Source: Bradyrhizobium iriomotense
GTDB taxonomy: Bacteria; Pseudomonadota; Alphaproteobacteria; Rhizobiales; Xanthobacteraceae
Reading direction: 5' to 3'
Length of the DNA stretch: 64,000 nucleotides
Assembly (NCBI RefSeq): GCF_018129405.1
Contig: NZ_JAFCLP010000001.1
Span: forward strand, 682,001-746,000
Shown: piece by piece, positions 1-8,019 of the stretch
Position numbering within the stretch: position 1 is the stretch's first letter
How the letters are laid out: the number at the start of each line of letters is the position of its first letter
Notes under the pieces: generated by a model
The model's database searches: none
Seen by the model: the letters and a program-made list of their open reading frames with translations, nothing else
What the model was told of the DNA's origin: nothing
Made by a program: the position numbers and the translations under genes

Positions 1-272
1 AGGCCGCCGAGGAACAGCACCGGTGCGGAGAAGGATTGTTGCAAATAGATCGACTTGCCGAGATCGACCGTGCCGCTGCCGGCGAGGAGCTGGCTTGCGG
101 CGATCGCAACAGCGATCGCCAGCGCATAGGTTCGCACCAGCCTCCCGTCGCCCTCCGCCAGAAAGCCGCGCATGCTGCTCATCAGGCAGAAGCCGCTGAG
201 CAGCCCAACGGCGCCGTAGATGAGGCCTATGCCGAGGCCGGCGAGGATGACGAGTTGGGCGGAGGATTCCAT
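1..272 (-). CDS. YeeE/YedE family sulfur transporter, N-terminal part (cut by window edge)
   Basis: Only the first 90 or so codons are in the window; the rest lies beyond position 1. The protein starts MESSAQLVILAGLGIGLIYG and shows two hydrophobic segments (about residues 6-25 and 42-60) with a short GFCLMSSMRGF stretch between them, as in YeeE/YedE (DUF395) membrane proteins. Members such as TsuA import thiosulfate or related sulfur species, and the conserved Cys in the GFC motif is present. The start codon is two bases after the stop of the upstream quinone oxidoreductase gene, so the two are probably cotranscribed. Family assignment is fairly sure; the substrate is not known. Confidence 0.75.
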   Translation of the reverse strand, partial: MESSAQLVILAGLGIGLIYGAVGLLSGFCLMSSMRGFLAEGDGRLVRTYALAIAVAIAASQLLAGSGTVDLGKSIYLQQSFSAPVLFLGG

Positions 273-274
273 CG

Positions 275-1276
275 TCACGGCTTCAGGATCACGCGATCGC
301 GCGACGAGCCGGCGACGGCGACGTACGCCTCCTTAGCACGCTCGAGCGGATAGATCGCATTCGCCTTGATCGGGAACGGCTTCAGGTGCCCGCTCGCAAA
401 GCCGGGGCCGAGGTCGCGCAACACCGCACCTGTCGCGACCGAGGACAGGCCGAGCGTATCGATGCCGACATAAGTGTGCTGCCCCCGATAGAATTCGAGG
501 ATGTTGAACTGCACGATGCGGTCGATCGCGGCGATCAGGATCTGGCGGCCGCGAAGTGCGAGCGACTTGTGCGCGGCCTGGAAATAGGGATCGCCGACCG
601 TGTTGAAGACGATGTCGGCGCCCTTGCCGCCGGTCAGTTCGCGCACGCGCGCGGCGACGTCGATGGCGGAGGCGTCGACCACCTCGATCGGCGCGTTGGC
701 GTGGCCTTCATAGGCTTCCGCCTTGCGCACCACGCCGATCACGCGCGCGCCCTGCCAGGTCGCGATCTGCACCGCGGCCTGACCGACCTTGCCGTTGACG
801 CCGAACACCAGCACGGTCTCGCCGCTCTTCGGCACGCCGGCGCGGCGAAAGCCTTCCATCGCGGTGACGAAGGGCACGCCGATGCCAGCGGCCTCCTCCC
901 AGGACACCGTCTTGGGCTTCTCCACGACCGCATCGGCCTCGACGACGAGATGGGTTGCGTGGGTGCCGTCGCGGCGGATGCCGAGATCGCCGGAGGAGCC
1001 GAACACTTCGCGCCCCATTGTGCCCGCGGGCCCGTCGATCACCACGCCGGCGTAGTCGCGGCCGGGGGTCCGGGGGAACACGGCATAGGGCATCAGCCCG
1101 GTCGCGGCCTTGACGTCGGAGGGATTGACGGCGGCGGCCTTCACTTCGATCAGGAGATCGTTCGGCCCGCGCGCAAGCGTCTGGCGCTCGACGCTAGGCG
1201 CAAGCGCAGCGGCGTTTTCAGCTTTGGCGTTGAGGCGCACACAGCGCGCTTCGACGGTTTTGGCATCGGCTGACAT
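275..1276 (-). CDS. MDR-family NAD(P)H:quinone oxidoreductase / zinc-independent alcohol dehydrogenase
   Basis: A 333-residue medium-chain dehydrogenase/reductase. The N-terminal GroES-like part holds VKAAAVNPSDVKAATG and PRTPGRDYAGVV. The Rossmann part holds VLVFGVNGKVGQAAVQIA (about residues 156-173), the NADPH-binding glycine pattern of quinone oxidoreductases. The Cys/His set for structural or catalytic zinc is missing, which points to the zinc-free QOR branch reducing quinones or enals with NADPH. It follows paaK on the same strand, but a hairpin with a T run lies directly before the start codon, so it may be only partly coupled to the paa operon. The start has no separate Shine-Dalgarno sequence; the GCGGG of the hairpin arm is the nearest candidate. 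Confidence 0.85.
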   Translation of the reverse strand: MSADAKTVEARCVRLNAKAENAAALAPSVERQTLARGPNDLLIEVKAAAVNPSDVKAATGLMPYAVFPRTPGRDYAGVVIDGPAGTMGREVFGSSGDLGIRRDGTHATHLVVEADAVVEKPKTVSWEEAAGIGVPFVTAMEGFRRAGVPKSGETVLVFGVNGKVGQAAVQIATWQGARVIGVVRKAEAYEGHANAPIEVVDASAIDVAARVRELTGGKGADIVFNTVGDPYFQAAHKSLALRGRQILIAAIDRIVQFNILEFYRGQHTYVGIDTLGLSSVATGAVLRDLGPGFASGHLKPFPIKANAIYPLERAKEAYVAVAGSSRDRVILKP

Positions 1277-1277
1277 G

Positions 1278-1301
1278 AAAAGACCCGCGATTTCTCGCGG
1301 G
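1278..1301 (-). terminator. Intrinsic terminator after paaK, abutting the next start codon
   Basis: On the minus strand a 7-bp perfect stem (cccgcga/tcgcggg, 1284-1290 with 1295-1301) with a 4-nt loop is followed by TCTTTT and at once by the ATG of the quinone oxidoreductase gene. It fits a rho-independent terminator or attenuator at the end of the paa operon. Confidence 0.7.
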
Positions 1302-1340
1302 CCTTGTCGCCTTTGGGGGCGGTCAAGTCAATCCGTCAAG

Positions 1341-2672
1341 TCAGTCCTTGGGCCGCTTGTCGTAGAGCCGCTTGGCCTTGCCGAGCGAGCGCTCCAGCGT
1401 GGCCGGCGCGACCACCTGGACCCTCGAACTGACGCCAATCGTATTCTTGATGTGGGTCGAGACCCGGTCGGCGTGGTCGAGGAGGCCCCTTCCGTCCCAG
1501 CTTTCGGGCCGCGCCTCGGCGATGATGGTCAGCTCGTCCATGCGGCCTTCGCGGGTGAGCTCGAGGATGAAATGGCCGCCGCACCAGTCGGTCGCCAGCA
1601 GCACCTCCTCGATCTGGGTCGGGAACAGATTGACGCCGCGCAGGATGATCATGTCGTCCGAGCGTCCCGTAACCTTCTCCATCCGCCGCATGCCCGGCCG
1701 CGCCGTGCCCGGCAGCAGCCGCGTCAGGTCGCGGGTGCGATAGCGGATCACCGGAAAAGCTTCCTTGGTGAGCGAAGTGAAGACCAGCTCGCCCTTCTCG
1801 CCATCCGGCAGCACTGCACCGGTCTCGGGATCGATCACTTCGGGATAGAAATGGTCTTCCCAGATATGCAGGCCGTCCTTGGTCTCGATGCACTCCTGCG
1901 CGACGCCGGGGCCGATCACCTCGGACAGGCCGTAGATGTCGGTCGCATCCATGTCGAAGGCGTCCTCGATCTCGCCGCGCATCGCGTTGGTCCAGGGCTC
2001 GGCGCCGAAGATGCCGACCTTGAGCGAGCATTGGCGGGGATCGAGCTTCTGGCGCTTGAACTCGTCGAGGATCGCCAGCATGTAGCTCGGCGTCACCGTG
2101 ATGATGTCAGGCCGGAAATCATTGATGAGTTGCACCTGCCGCTCGGTCATGCCGCCGGAGATCGGCACCACCGTGCAGCCGAGCTTCTCGGCGCCGTAGT
2201 GCACCCCTAAGCCGCCGGTGAAGAGGCCATAGCCATAGGCATTGTGGATGATCATGCCGGTGCGGCCGCCGGCCGCGCGGATCGACCGCGACATCACCTC
2301 GGACCATGTGTCGATGTCGCGTTGGGTGTAGCCGACCACGATCGGCTTTCCGGTCGTGCCGGAGGAGGCATGCACGCGCACCAGTTTTTCGCGCGGCACG
2401 GCGAACATGTTGAAGGGATAGTTGTCGCGCAGGTCCGTCTTCACCGTGAACGGAAATTTTGCGAGATCGGAGAGCTCGCGAAAGTCGGACGGATGCACGC
2501 CGGCCTTGTCGAACGCCTTGCGGTAATGTGCGACATTGTCGTAGGCGTGCTTCAGCGACCAGGCCAGCCGCTCCTTCTGCAATGCCATGATCTCGTCACG
2601 CGACGCGCGCTCACGCGCGTCCATCTCGGCGCTATAGGCGCTGGCACCTTCCTTGAGCCTCGTCAGAGCCAT
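1341..2672 (-). CDS. paaK: Phenylacetate-CoA ligase PaaK
   Basis: A 443-residue AMP-forming ligase that activates phenylacetate to phenylacetyl-CoA in the cytoplasm, the entry step of the paa pathway. The P-loop-like motif SSGTTGKPIVVGYT is near residue 102, the A5-type motif YGLSEVIGPGV near 240, and YRTRDLTRLLPG near 320, all typical of PaaK. The start at 2672 is chosen because GGGGAAACGAAG precedes this ATG and the protein then starts MALTRLKEG; an in-frame extension to 2735 has no homology feature. It is the last paa gene before the terminator. Length is normal for the family. Confidence 0.95.
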   Translation of the reverse strand: MALTRLKEGASAYSAEMDARERASRDEIMALQKERLAWSLKHAYDNVAHYRKAFDKAGVHPSDFRELSDLAKFPFTVKTDLRDNYPFNMFAVPREKLVRVHASSGTTGKPIVVGYTQRDIDTWSEVMSRSIRAAGGRTGMIIHNAYGYGLFTGGLGVHYGAEKLGCTVVPISGGMTERQVQLINDFRPDIITVTPSYMLAILDEFKRQKLDPRQCSLKVGIFGAEPWTNAMRGEIEDAFDMDATDIYGLSEVIGPGVAQECIETKDGLHIWEDHFYPEVIDPETGAVLPDGEKGELVFTSLTKEAFPVIRYRTRDLTRLLPGTARPGMRRMEKVTGRSDDMIILRGVNLFPTQIEEVLLATDWCGGHFILELTREGRMDELTIIAEARPESWDGRGLLDHADRVSTHIKNTIGVSSRVQVVAPATLERSLGKAKRLYDKRPKD

Positions 2673-2710
2673 CTTCGTTTCCCCACATTGGTTTGTTCTT
2701 TTCTTTAGTC

Positions 2711-3160
2711 TTATTGATCTTGTGCCGGCAGCCACGTGCCGGGAATGACGCGCGAATGCCCGCGGAATTCCGCGATGACGGTCTCACCCGCCGTGACACG
2801 TACGTCGTAGATGCCGGAACGGCCGCCGCGGGTGATCTCCCGCGCCTTCGCAACGAGTCGGTCGCCGAGCCTGCCGGGCTTGATGAAGGTGATCTGCCCT
2901 TGCGCCGCCACCACGCGCTCATTGTGCGAATTGCAGGCGAACGCGAAGGCGGAATCGGCGAGCGTAAAGATGAAGCCGCCATGGGCGATGCGCTGGCCGT
3001 TGACCATGTCCGGCCGCACCGTCATTGCGAGCGTCGCAAAACCCGGGCCGATCTCGACGATCTCCATGCCGAGACCCTTGGACGCATCGTCCTCGGCCCA
3101 CATCGCATCGGCGCAGGCGCGGGCGATATCCTGAGGCGACAGGGCGGCTTTGACGTTCAC
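2711..3160 (-). CDS. paaI: Hydroxyphenylacetyl-CoA thioesterase PaaI
   Basis: A 149-residue hotdog-fold thioesterase. RIAHGGFIFTLADSAFAFAC (about residues 50-70) is the catalytic helix of PaaI, with the HGG and the Asp that serves as base. It hydrolyses ring-hydroxylated or dead-end CoA thioesters and so frees CoA when the pathway stalls. I place the start at a GTG (3158-3160) because GGGAG lies 8 bases upstream; no in-frame ATG gives a sensible N terminus. It lies between paaE and paaK, 38 bp before the paaK start. Confidence 0.93.
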   Translation of the reverse strand: MNVKAALSPQDIARACADAMWAEDDASKGLGMEIVEIGPGFATLAMTVRPDMVNGQRIAHGGFIFTLADSAFAFACNSHNERVVAAQGQITFIKPGRLGDRLVAKAREITRGGRSGIYDVRVTAGETVIAEFRGHSRVIPGTWLPAQDQ

Positions 3161-3215
3161 GCGCTTCTCCCGGCCAATTGTTTGCTCATGATGTTCTGCT
3201 GGTTGGCCAAAACTG

Positions 3216-4298
3216 TCAAACGTGGTCGTAATCGACGACGACGCGTCCGGACGATGGCTTGGCCTGGCAGGTGAGGACGAAGCCAGCCTTGAGCTCCCAC
3301 GGTTCCAGCGAATAGTTGATGTCCATCGGCGCCTCGCCCTCGACCAGCTTGGCGCGGCAGGTCGAGCACATGCCGCCCTTGCAGGCAAAGGGCAGATCGA
3401 CCCCGGCGCGCAGCGCGGCATCGAGGATCGCCTCATCCTCGGCAACCGGCACGTCGCGGCGCTTGCCGTCGATGATCAGCGACGCGATCGCCTTCGGCGG
3501 CGCGTCGGGCGCAACGGCCTTCTTCGGGCGCGGCTTGCCGCCGAATTCGGAGACGAAGCGCTCGACATGGATGTTCTCGTCCACGATGCCGAGATCGCGG
3601 CAGGTCGCCTCGATCTCCTCGCTCATGCCAAGGGGACCACAGATGAAGACATGATCGACGCTTCCCGCCGGCACCAGCGAGCGCAGCAGCACCCTGACCT
3701 TCTCGCCGTCGAGCCGGCCGTGCAGGATCGGAATGTCCTGCTCTTCGCCGGAGATGACGTGGAAGATCGAGAGGCGATCGATGAACCGGTCCTTCAGCTC
3801 CTCGAGCGCTTCGAGGAACATGATGTTGTCGGTGGTGCGGTTGCCGTAGAACAGGAAGAACCGACTGTCCGGCTCACGCGCCAGCACGCCCTTCACGATC
3901 GACAGGATCGGCGTGATGCCGGAGCCCGCGGCGAAGCCAACATGAATCCGCGCGCGATCTGCCGGTGGGACGACGCCGAAGCGGCCCGTTGGCGTCATCA
4001 CATCCAGCTCGTCGCCGCATTTGAGATCTTCGGCCGCCCAGCTCGAAAACGCGCCGCCATCGACCTTCTTCACGGCGATGCGGATCTCGCCATCGTCGGG
4101 ACCGGAACAGATCGAATAGGAGCGGCGCACCTCCTCACCGTCGAGCGTGGTGCGCAGCGTCAGATACTGGCCGGGCGTGAAGGCGTAGTCGCCGGCGAGC
4201 TCGCCGGGAATGGCAAACGTCATCGAGATGGCGTCGGACGCCTCACGGCGGAGGTCGCTGACGGCCAGGCGGTGGAAGCGCGGTGCGGCTGCGGACAT
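3216..4298 (-). CDS. paaE: 1,2-phenylacetyl-CoA epoxidase reductase subunit PaaE
   Basis: A 360-residue flavodoxin-reductase-type protein. It has an FAD domain with the RSYSICS motif, an NAD(P) domain with GFAAGSGITPILSIVKG and the CGPLGM motif, and a C-terminal plant-type [2Fe-2S] ferredoxin domain with CKGGMCSTC and a later Cys in VLTCQAKP. It passes electrons from NADPH to the PaaAC di-iron oxygenase. ATG 4298 is two bases after the paaD stop. A GTG at 4310 in frame would add four residues (MSLT) and overlap paaD; neither start has a strong ribosome site, which fits translational coupling. Confidence 0.95.
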   Translation of the reverse strand: MSAAAPRFHRLAVSDLRREASDAISMTFAIPGELAGDYAFTPGQYLTLRTTLDGEEVRRSYSICSGPDDGEIRIAVKKVDGGAFSSWAAEDLKCGDELDVMTPTGRFGVVPPADRARIHVGFAAGSGITPILSIVKGVLAREPDSRFFLFYGNRTTDNIMFLEALEELKDRFIDRLSIFHVISGEEQDIPILHGRLDGEKVRVLLRSLVPAGSVDHVFICGPLGMSEEIEATCRDLGIVDENIHVERFVSEFGGKPRPKKAVAPDAPPKAIASLIIDGKRRDVPVAEDEAILDAALRAGVDLPFACKGGMCSTCRAKLVEGEAPMDINYSLEPWELKAGFVLTCQAKPSSGRVVVDYDHV

Positions 4299-4300
4299 GG

Positions 4301-4804
4301 TCAATGACACTTGAAGTAATCAAAGGGTTCGCGGCAGGACTTGCAGCGCCACAGCGCCTTGCAGGAGGTCGAGCCGAATTCGGACAACAGCTCGGTCTTG
4401 TCGGAGCCGCATTGCGGGCACGCAACGGCCTGCTCGCCGAACAGCGCACGGCGCGAGCTCGAGGCTTGCGGCGGCACGATGCCGTAGGCGCGCAGCTTCT
4501 CGCGCCCCTCCTCGCTCATCCAGTCGGTGGTCCAGGCCGGCGACAGCACGGTTCGCACCTTCGGATGATGGAAACCAGCGCGCTCCAGCGCGATCTCGAT
4601 TTCGAGCGCAATCATGTTCATGGCCGGGCAGCCCGAATAGGTCGGGGTAATCGCGACTTCGACATGGCCGCCGTCGAGAACGACATCACGCAGCACGCCG
4701 AGATCGGCAATGCTCAGCACCGGGATTTCCGGATCGACCACGCTCGCGGCGACATCCCAGGCGCGCTGGCGCAGCACGGCGTTGTCATTGACGACCGTCA
4801 CCAT
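4301..4804 (-). CDS. paaD: Phenylacetate degradation protein PaaD (DUF59/MIP18 family)
   Basis: A 167-residue protein with an N-terminal MIP18/DUF59 fold (VVDPEIPVLSIADLGVLRDV) and PTYSGCPAMNMI, which carries the family's conserved Cys. A C-terminal zinc-ribbon-like part has CPQCGSDKTELLSEFGSTSC and CKSC. PaaD is needed to mature the ring epoxidase, probably by Fe-S or di-iron assembly. Its start overlaps the last 7 bases of paaC, and its stop is two bases from paaE. Confidence 0.94.
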   Translation of the reverse strand: MVTVVNDNAVLRQRAWDVAASVVDPEIPVLSIADLGVLRDVVLDGGHVEVAITPTYSGCPAMNMIALEIEIALERAGFHHPKVRTVLSPAWTTDWMSEEGREKLRAYGIVPPQASSSRRALFGEQAVACPQCGSDKTELLSEFGSTSCKALWRCKSCREPFDYFKCH

Positions 4805-5574
4805 GTCAGCCCCGGAAAAGTTCGCTGCATCGATTGCAGCTCCGACAAGAGATGGCCGAGATGCTCGCTGTGGCGACCGGAGCGGCCGCCCTGCTGCATC
4901 CAGTCATTCTGCGGCAGCTTGAGCGTGGCCTCACCGATGACGTCCGAAAGCGTCGTCAGCCAGCGGCCGCGCAAGGCGCCGGGATCGATGGCAATGCCGG
5001 CATGGATCAGGGCGCGCTCGCCGTCGTCGACGGCAAACATCTCGCCGGTATAGGCCCAGAGATGATCGATCGCTCCTTGCGCGCGGGCGTGGCTCTCGTC
5101 CGTGCCATCGCCGAGCCGGATGATCCATTCCGAGGCATGGCGCAGATGATAGGCGCTCTCCTTCTCCGACTTGGCGGCAATCGCCGCCAGCGTCGCATCG
5201 CGCGAATTCAGCATCGCACGCCAGTAGAGATCGGCGAAGGCGGAATAGAAGAACTGTCGCACCAGGGTCTGGGCGAAGTCGCCGTTGGGCTGCTCGACCA
5301 GCAACAGATTGCGGTACTGGCGCACGTCGCGCAAATAGGCGAGCTTGTCCTCGTCGTTGTCCCTGCCTTCGGCCTTGGCGGCGTAGGTGTAGAGCTCGCG
5401 CGCCTGGCCGATCAGGTCGAGCGCGATGTTGGAGAGCGCCATGTCCTCTTCCAGCATCGGCGCATGCCCGCACCATTCCGATAGCCTGTGACCGAGGATC
5501 AGCGCATCGTCGGCGCGGCGCAGCGCGTAGAGCACCAGCGGCGTTTCGGAGACCTGGATGTTGGCCACGAGCAT
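4798..5574 (-). CDS. paaC: 1,2-phenylacetyl-CoA epoxidase structural subunit PaaC
   Basis: A 258-residue ferritin-like helical protein. It is the non-catalytic partner that forms the stable PaaAC core. Recognisable parts are YALRRADDALILGHRLSEWCG at the N terminus, YLRDVRQYRNLLLVEQPNGD, and SEKESAYHLRHASEWIIRLG. The start ATG shares one base with the paaB stop (TGATG), a strong coupling signal; longer in-frame readings upstream only overlap paaB and are not used. Confidence 0.94.
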   Translation of the reverse strand: MLVANIQVSETPLVLYALRRADDALILGHRLSEWCGHAPMLEEDMALSNIALDLIGQARELYTYAAKAEGRDNDEDKLAYLRDVRQYRNLLLVEQPNGDFAQTLVRQFFYSAFADLYWRAMLNSRDATLAAIAAKSEKESAYHLRHASEWIIRLGDGTDESHARAQGAIDHLWAYTGEMFAVDDGERALIHAGIAIDPGALRGRWLTTLSDVIGEATLKLPQNDWMQQGGRSGRHSEHLGHLLSELQSMQRTFPGLTW

Positions 5575-5861
5575 CACATGTGCCCCACTTCTTCCGGCAC
5601 TTCGTAGAACGTCGGATGGCGGTAGATCTTGGATTCCGCCGGCTCGAACATCATGCCCTTCTCGGCGGGATCGCTCGCGGTGATCGCGGTGGACGGCACG
5701 ACCCAGATCGACAGGCCCTCGCCGCGGCGGGTGTAGATGTCGCGGGCAGCCTGCAGCGCCATGGTCGTGTCGCTCGCATGCAGTGATCCCACATGCTTGT
5801 GCGCGAGCCCGTTGCGGCTGCGAATGAAGACTTCCCACAGCGGCGTGTTCGGCGTGGCCAT
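5574..5861 (-). CDS. paaB: 1,2-phenylacetyl-CoA epoxidase subunit PaaB
   Basis: A 95-residue protein starting MATPNTPLWEVFIRSRNG, with HKHVGSLHASD and RRGEGLSIWVVPS as in PaaB. PaaB bridges PaaAC heterodimers and is needed for activity in vivo. GGGAG lies 6 bases before the ATG. It is 10 bp after paaA and overlaps paaC by one base. Confidence 0.95.
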   Translation of the reverse strand: MATPNTPLWEVFIRSRNGLAHKHVGSLHASDTTMALQAARDIYTRRGEGLSIWVVPSTAITASDPAEKGMMFEPAESKIYRHPTFYEVPEEVGHM

Positions 5862-5871
5862 ATTGATCTCC

Positions 5872-6864
5872 CTATTCCGCGGCTTGCGCGGTCTGGCGCT
5901 GAGCGCGCTTGGCGGCATAGCTAGCTGCCGCCTCGCGCACCCAGGCGCCCTCATCATGGGCCTTGCGGCGCGCGGCCATGCGGTCGCGGTTGCAGGGGCC
6001 GTTACCGGCAAGCACCTGCTTGAACTCGGTCCAGTCGATCTCGCTGTAGCGCCAGTGCCCGTCGGTGTCCTGCGTCATGCCGGAATCGGGAATGGTGAGG
6101 CCGAGATATTGCGCCTGCGGCACGGTGGCATCGACGAATTTCTGGCGCAGCTCGTCATTGGAGAAGCGCTTGATCTTCCACTTGGTCGAGGTGTCGCTGT
6201 GCTGGCTCGTCGCATCGGGCGGGCCGAACATCATCAGCACCGGCCACCACCAGCGATTCAGCGCGTCCTGTGCCATCGCCTTCTGCTCGTCCGAGCCGCG
6301 GCACAGCGTCAGCATGATCTCGTAGCCCTGGCGCTGGTGGAAAGACTCCTCCTTGCAGACGCGGATCATCGCGCGCGCATAGGGACCGTAGGAGCAGCGG
6401 CACAGCGGGATCTGGTTCATGATCGCGGCGCCGTCGACCAGCCAGCCAATCGTGCCGATGTCGGCCCAGGTCAGCGTCGGATAATTGAAGATCGAGGAGT
6501 ACTTTGCTTTCCCCGCGAGCATCGCGTCGACCAACTCCTCGCGCGAGGAGCCGAGCGTCTCGGCGGCGGCGTAAAGATAGAGCCCGTGGCCGCACTCGTC
6601 CTGCACCTTGGCGAGCAGCGCGGCCTTGCGGCGCAAGGTCGGCGCGCGCGTGATCCAGTTGCCCTCGGGCAGCATGCCGACGATTTCGGAGTGCGCGTGC
6701 TGGGAGATCTGGCGGGTGAGCGTCTTGCGATAGGCCGCCGGCATCCAGTCGTTCGGCTCGATGCGCTCCTCGGCATCGATGCGGGCCTGGAACTGCGCAG
6801 CTTTGCCTGCGTCCTCCAGACCGCGATCATCGGTCTCGGCCGTGTTCAGCGCCTGGGTATACAT
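5872..6864 (-). CDS. paaA: 1,2-phenylacetyl-CoA epoxidase catalytic subunit PaaA
   Basis: A 330-residue di-iron oxygenase subunit that epoxidises the aromatic ring of phenylacetyl-CoA. The ferritin-like iron ligands are visible as [12 protein letters not shown] (about residues 87-98) and [13 protein letters not shown] (about 169-181), the two ExxH motifs. [15 protein letters not shown] is also characteristic. GGGAGG lies 7 bases before the ATG, but that sequence is one arm of a 7-bp inverted repeat. It is the first structural gene after paaX, with a promoter candidate in the 76-bp gap. Confidence 0.96.
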   Translation of the reverse strand: MYTQALNTAETDDRGLEDAGKAAQFQARIDAEERIEPNDWMPAAYRKTLTRQISQHAHSEIVGMLPEGNWITRAPTLRRKAALLAKVQDECGHGLYLYAAAETLGSSREELVDAMLAGKAKYSSIFNYPTLTWADIGTIGWLVDGAAIMNQIPLCRCSYGPYARAMIRVCKEESFHQRQGYEIMLTLCRGSDEQKAMAQDALNRWWWPVLMMFGPPDATSQHSDTSTKWKIKRFSNDELRQKFVDATVPQAQYLGLTIPDSGMTQDTDGHWRYSEIDWTEFKQVLAGNGPCNRDRMAARRKAHDEGAWVREAAASYAAKRAQRQTAQAAE

Positions 6865-6870
6865 GCGCGT

Positions 6871-6919
6871 CCTCCCATTTTATTGGGAGGCAATATATAA
6901 CAAAAATTACGTCATGCAA
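6871..6919 (-). promoter_or_regulatory. paaA promoter with inverted repeat over start site / ribosome site
   Basis: Reading the minus strand, TTGCAT (6919-6914) and TATATT (6897-6892) are spaced 16 bp, a plausible -35/-10 pair in the only AT-rich stretch nearby. Directly after it lies CCTCCCA-N6-TGGGAGG (6890-6871). Its second arm is the paaA Shine-Dalgarno sequence and its first arm overlaps the expected transcription start. It could be a repressor operator (PaaX is the obvious candidate) or a structure that hides the ribosome site in longer transcripts reading through from paaX. Confidence 0.5.
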
Positions 6920-6940
6920 GATATTTCTGTAACATAAAGA

Positions 6941-7807
6941 TCAGGCGCCGAACCTCCGTTCCAGCAGCTTTCGCGCCGGTGGCAGCGATCCCTTTTCATT
7001 GGTTCCATGGCCATCAAGCCATTGCTCCGACGAGGCAAGCAGCGCACGATAGATCTCGCCGCAGAGCGCGCGGGCCGCCCTGCCCGGCCAGTCCGCCGGA
7101 AGCAGACTCTCCGGCAGCAGCGGATCGCGCAGCACGACGCGGCGATAGTAGTGGATCAGCAGAATGCGCGCGGTGAAGGCGTCGGCATCGGACAGATCCG
7201 TCCCGCGCGCGATCGCGGCACGGAGCGGCTCGAACGTCTTCATGAACTTCAGATAGGCGTCGGCGGTGCGATCCAGCGGCCAGCTCGCGCTGAGGAGACG
7301 CCGGCCGCTGTCGTCCTCCGCGGAGACCTCGAGACGGATCGCGCCTGCAGCCTCGTCCGGCACCGGCACGCCTGACGGTGCGACCCACACACCCGGCAGC
7401 GGACTGCCGAAGCCGGCATTGCGCAGCGCCTCGCGCGAGGCGTCGCGGTCCTCGCCATTGCCGATCAGCAGCAGCTCGAAGCGCCCGGTCCAGTCCGAGG
7501 GCGGCGGATCGTAGATGTGGCGCGTGGCTGCTTCGAAGGTCTGGCGGCCCTTGTCGGCCAAGCGATAGAAACTGTTTCGCCCGACCTTTTCGCGCGTCAG
7601 CCAGCCGTCGGCAGCAAGGCGCGACATCGCGGTGCGCACGACGCCGCTGTCGATATCCAGGCTTTCGAAGAATTCCAGCAGCGTGCCAAGCCATACGGAG
7701 CCGCCGCGCGGCACGATGGCGTCGCCGAATACGGTAATGACGATGGAGCCGGTGCGCGAGGGCTCGCGCTTGAGCTGGTCGATGATGCGGGAAAGCGGAT
7801 GCGCCAT
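6941..7807 (-). CDS. paaX: Phenylacetic acid degradation operon repressor PaaX
   Basis: A 288-residue GntR-related PaaX repressor. The N-terminal winged helix reads SGVVRTAMSRLAADGWLTREKVGRNSFY (about residues 51-78 in part), followed by YDPPPSDWTGRFELLLIG and a C-terminal PaaX domain. In characterised systems PaaX represses paa promoters and phenylacetyl-CoA relieves it. The ATG at 7807 gives the canonical MAHPLSRIIDQLKRE start. Longer readings upstream run into a repeat element. It is upstream of paaA on the same strand, so it may repress the downstream operon and itself. Confidence 0.93.
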   Translation of the reverse strand: MAHPLSRIIDQLKREPSRTGSIVITVFGDAIVPRGGSVWLGTLLEFFESLDIDSGVVRTAMSRLAADGWLTREKVGRNSFYRLADKGRQTFEAATRHIYDPPPSDWTGRFELLLIGNGEDRDASREALRNAGFGSPLPGVWVAPSGVPVPDEAAGAIRLEVSAEDDSGRRLLSASWPLDRTADAYLKFMKTFEPLRAAIARGTDLSDADAFTARILLIHYYRRVVLRDPLLPESLLPADWPGRAARALCGEIYRALLASSEQWLDGHGTNEKGSLPPARKLLERRFGA

Positions 7808-7858
7808 GCGCGAGGCATAGCGCGTTTGATGCGGGCGCGACAATGGACGGGAGCGACG

Positions 7859-8017
7859 CCTCTTCTCCTTCTCCCCGCTTGCGGGGAGAAGGTCGGGATG
7901 AGGGGGAGCCTCCGCGCGTTCGGTGAGAGTTGGACTCGTGGAGACTCCCCCCTCACCCGGATCGCATCTCCGATGCGATCCGACCTCTCCCCGCAAGCGG
8001 GGCGAGGTGAAGAGGAG
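7859..8017. repeat. Dispersed palindromic repeat (RPE-like), inverted arms
   Basis: Two inverted arms of about 40 bp flank a central spacer. Each contains ctccccgcttgcgggga-type sequence (7871-7886 and 7986-8002) plus a purine tract (atgaggggga against tcccccctca). A third palindrome, gatcgcatctccgatgcgatc (7961-7981), sits inside. Such elements recur in Bradyrhizobium intergenic regions and sometimes cause false N-terminal extensions, here of paaX. Confidence 0.7.
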
Positions 8018-8019
8018 CG

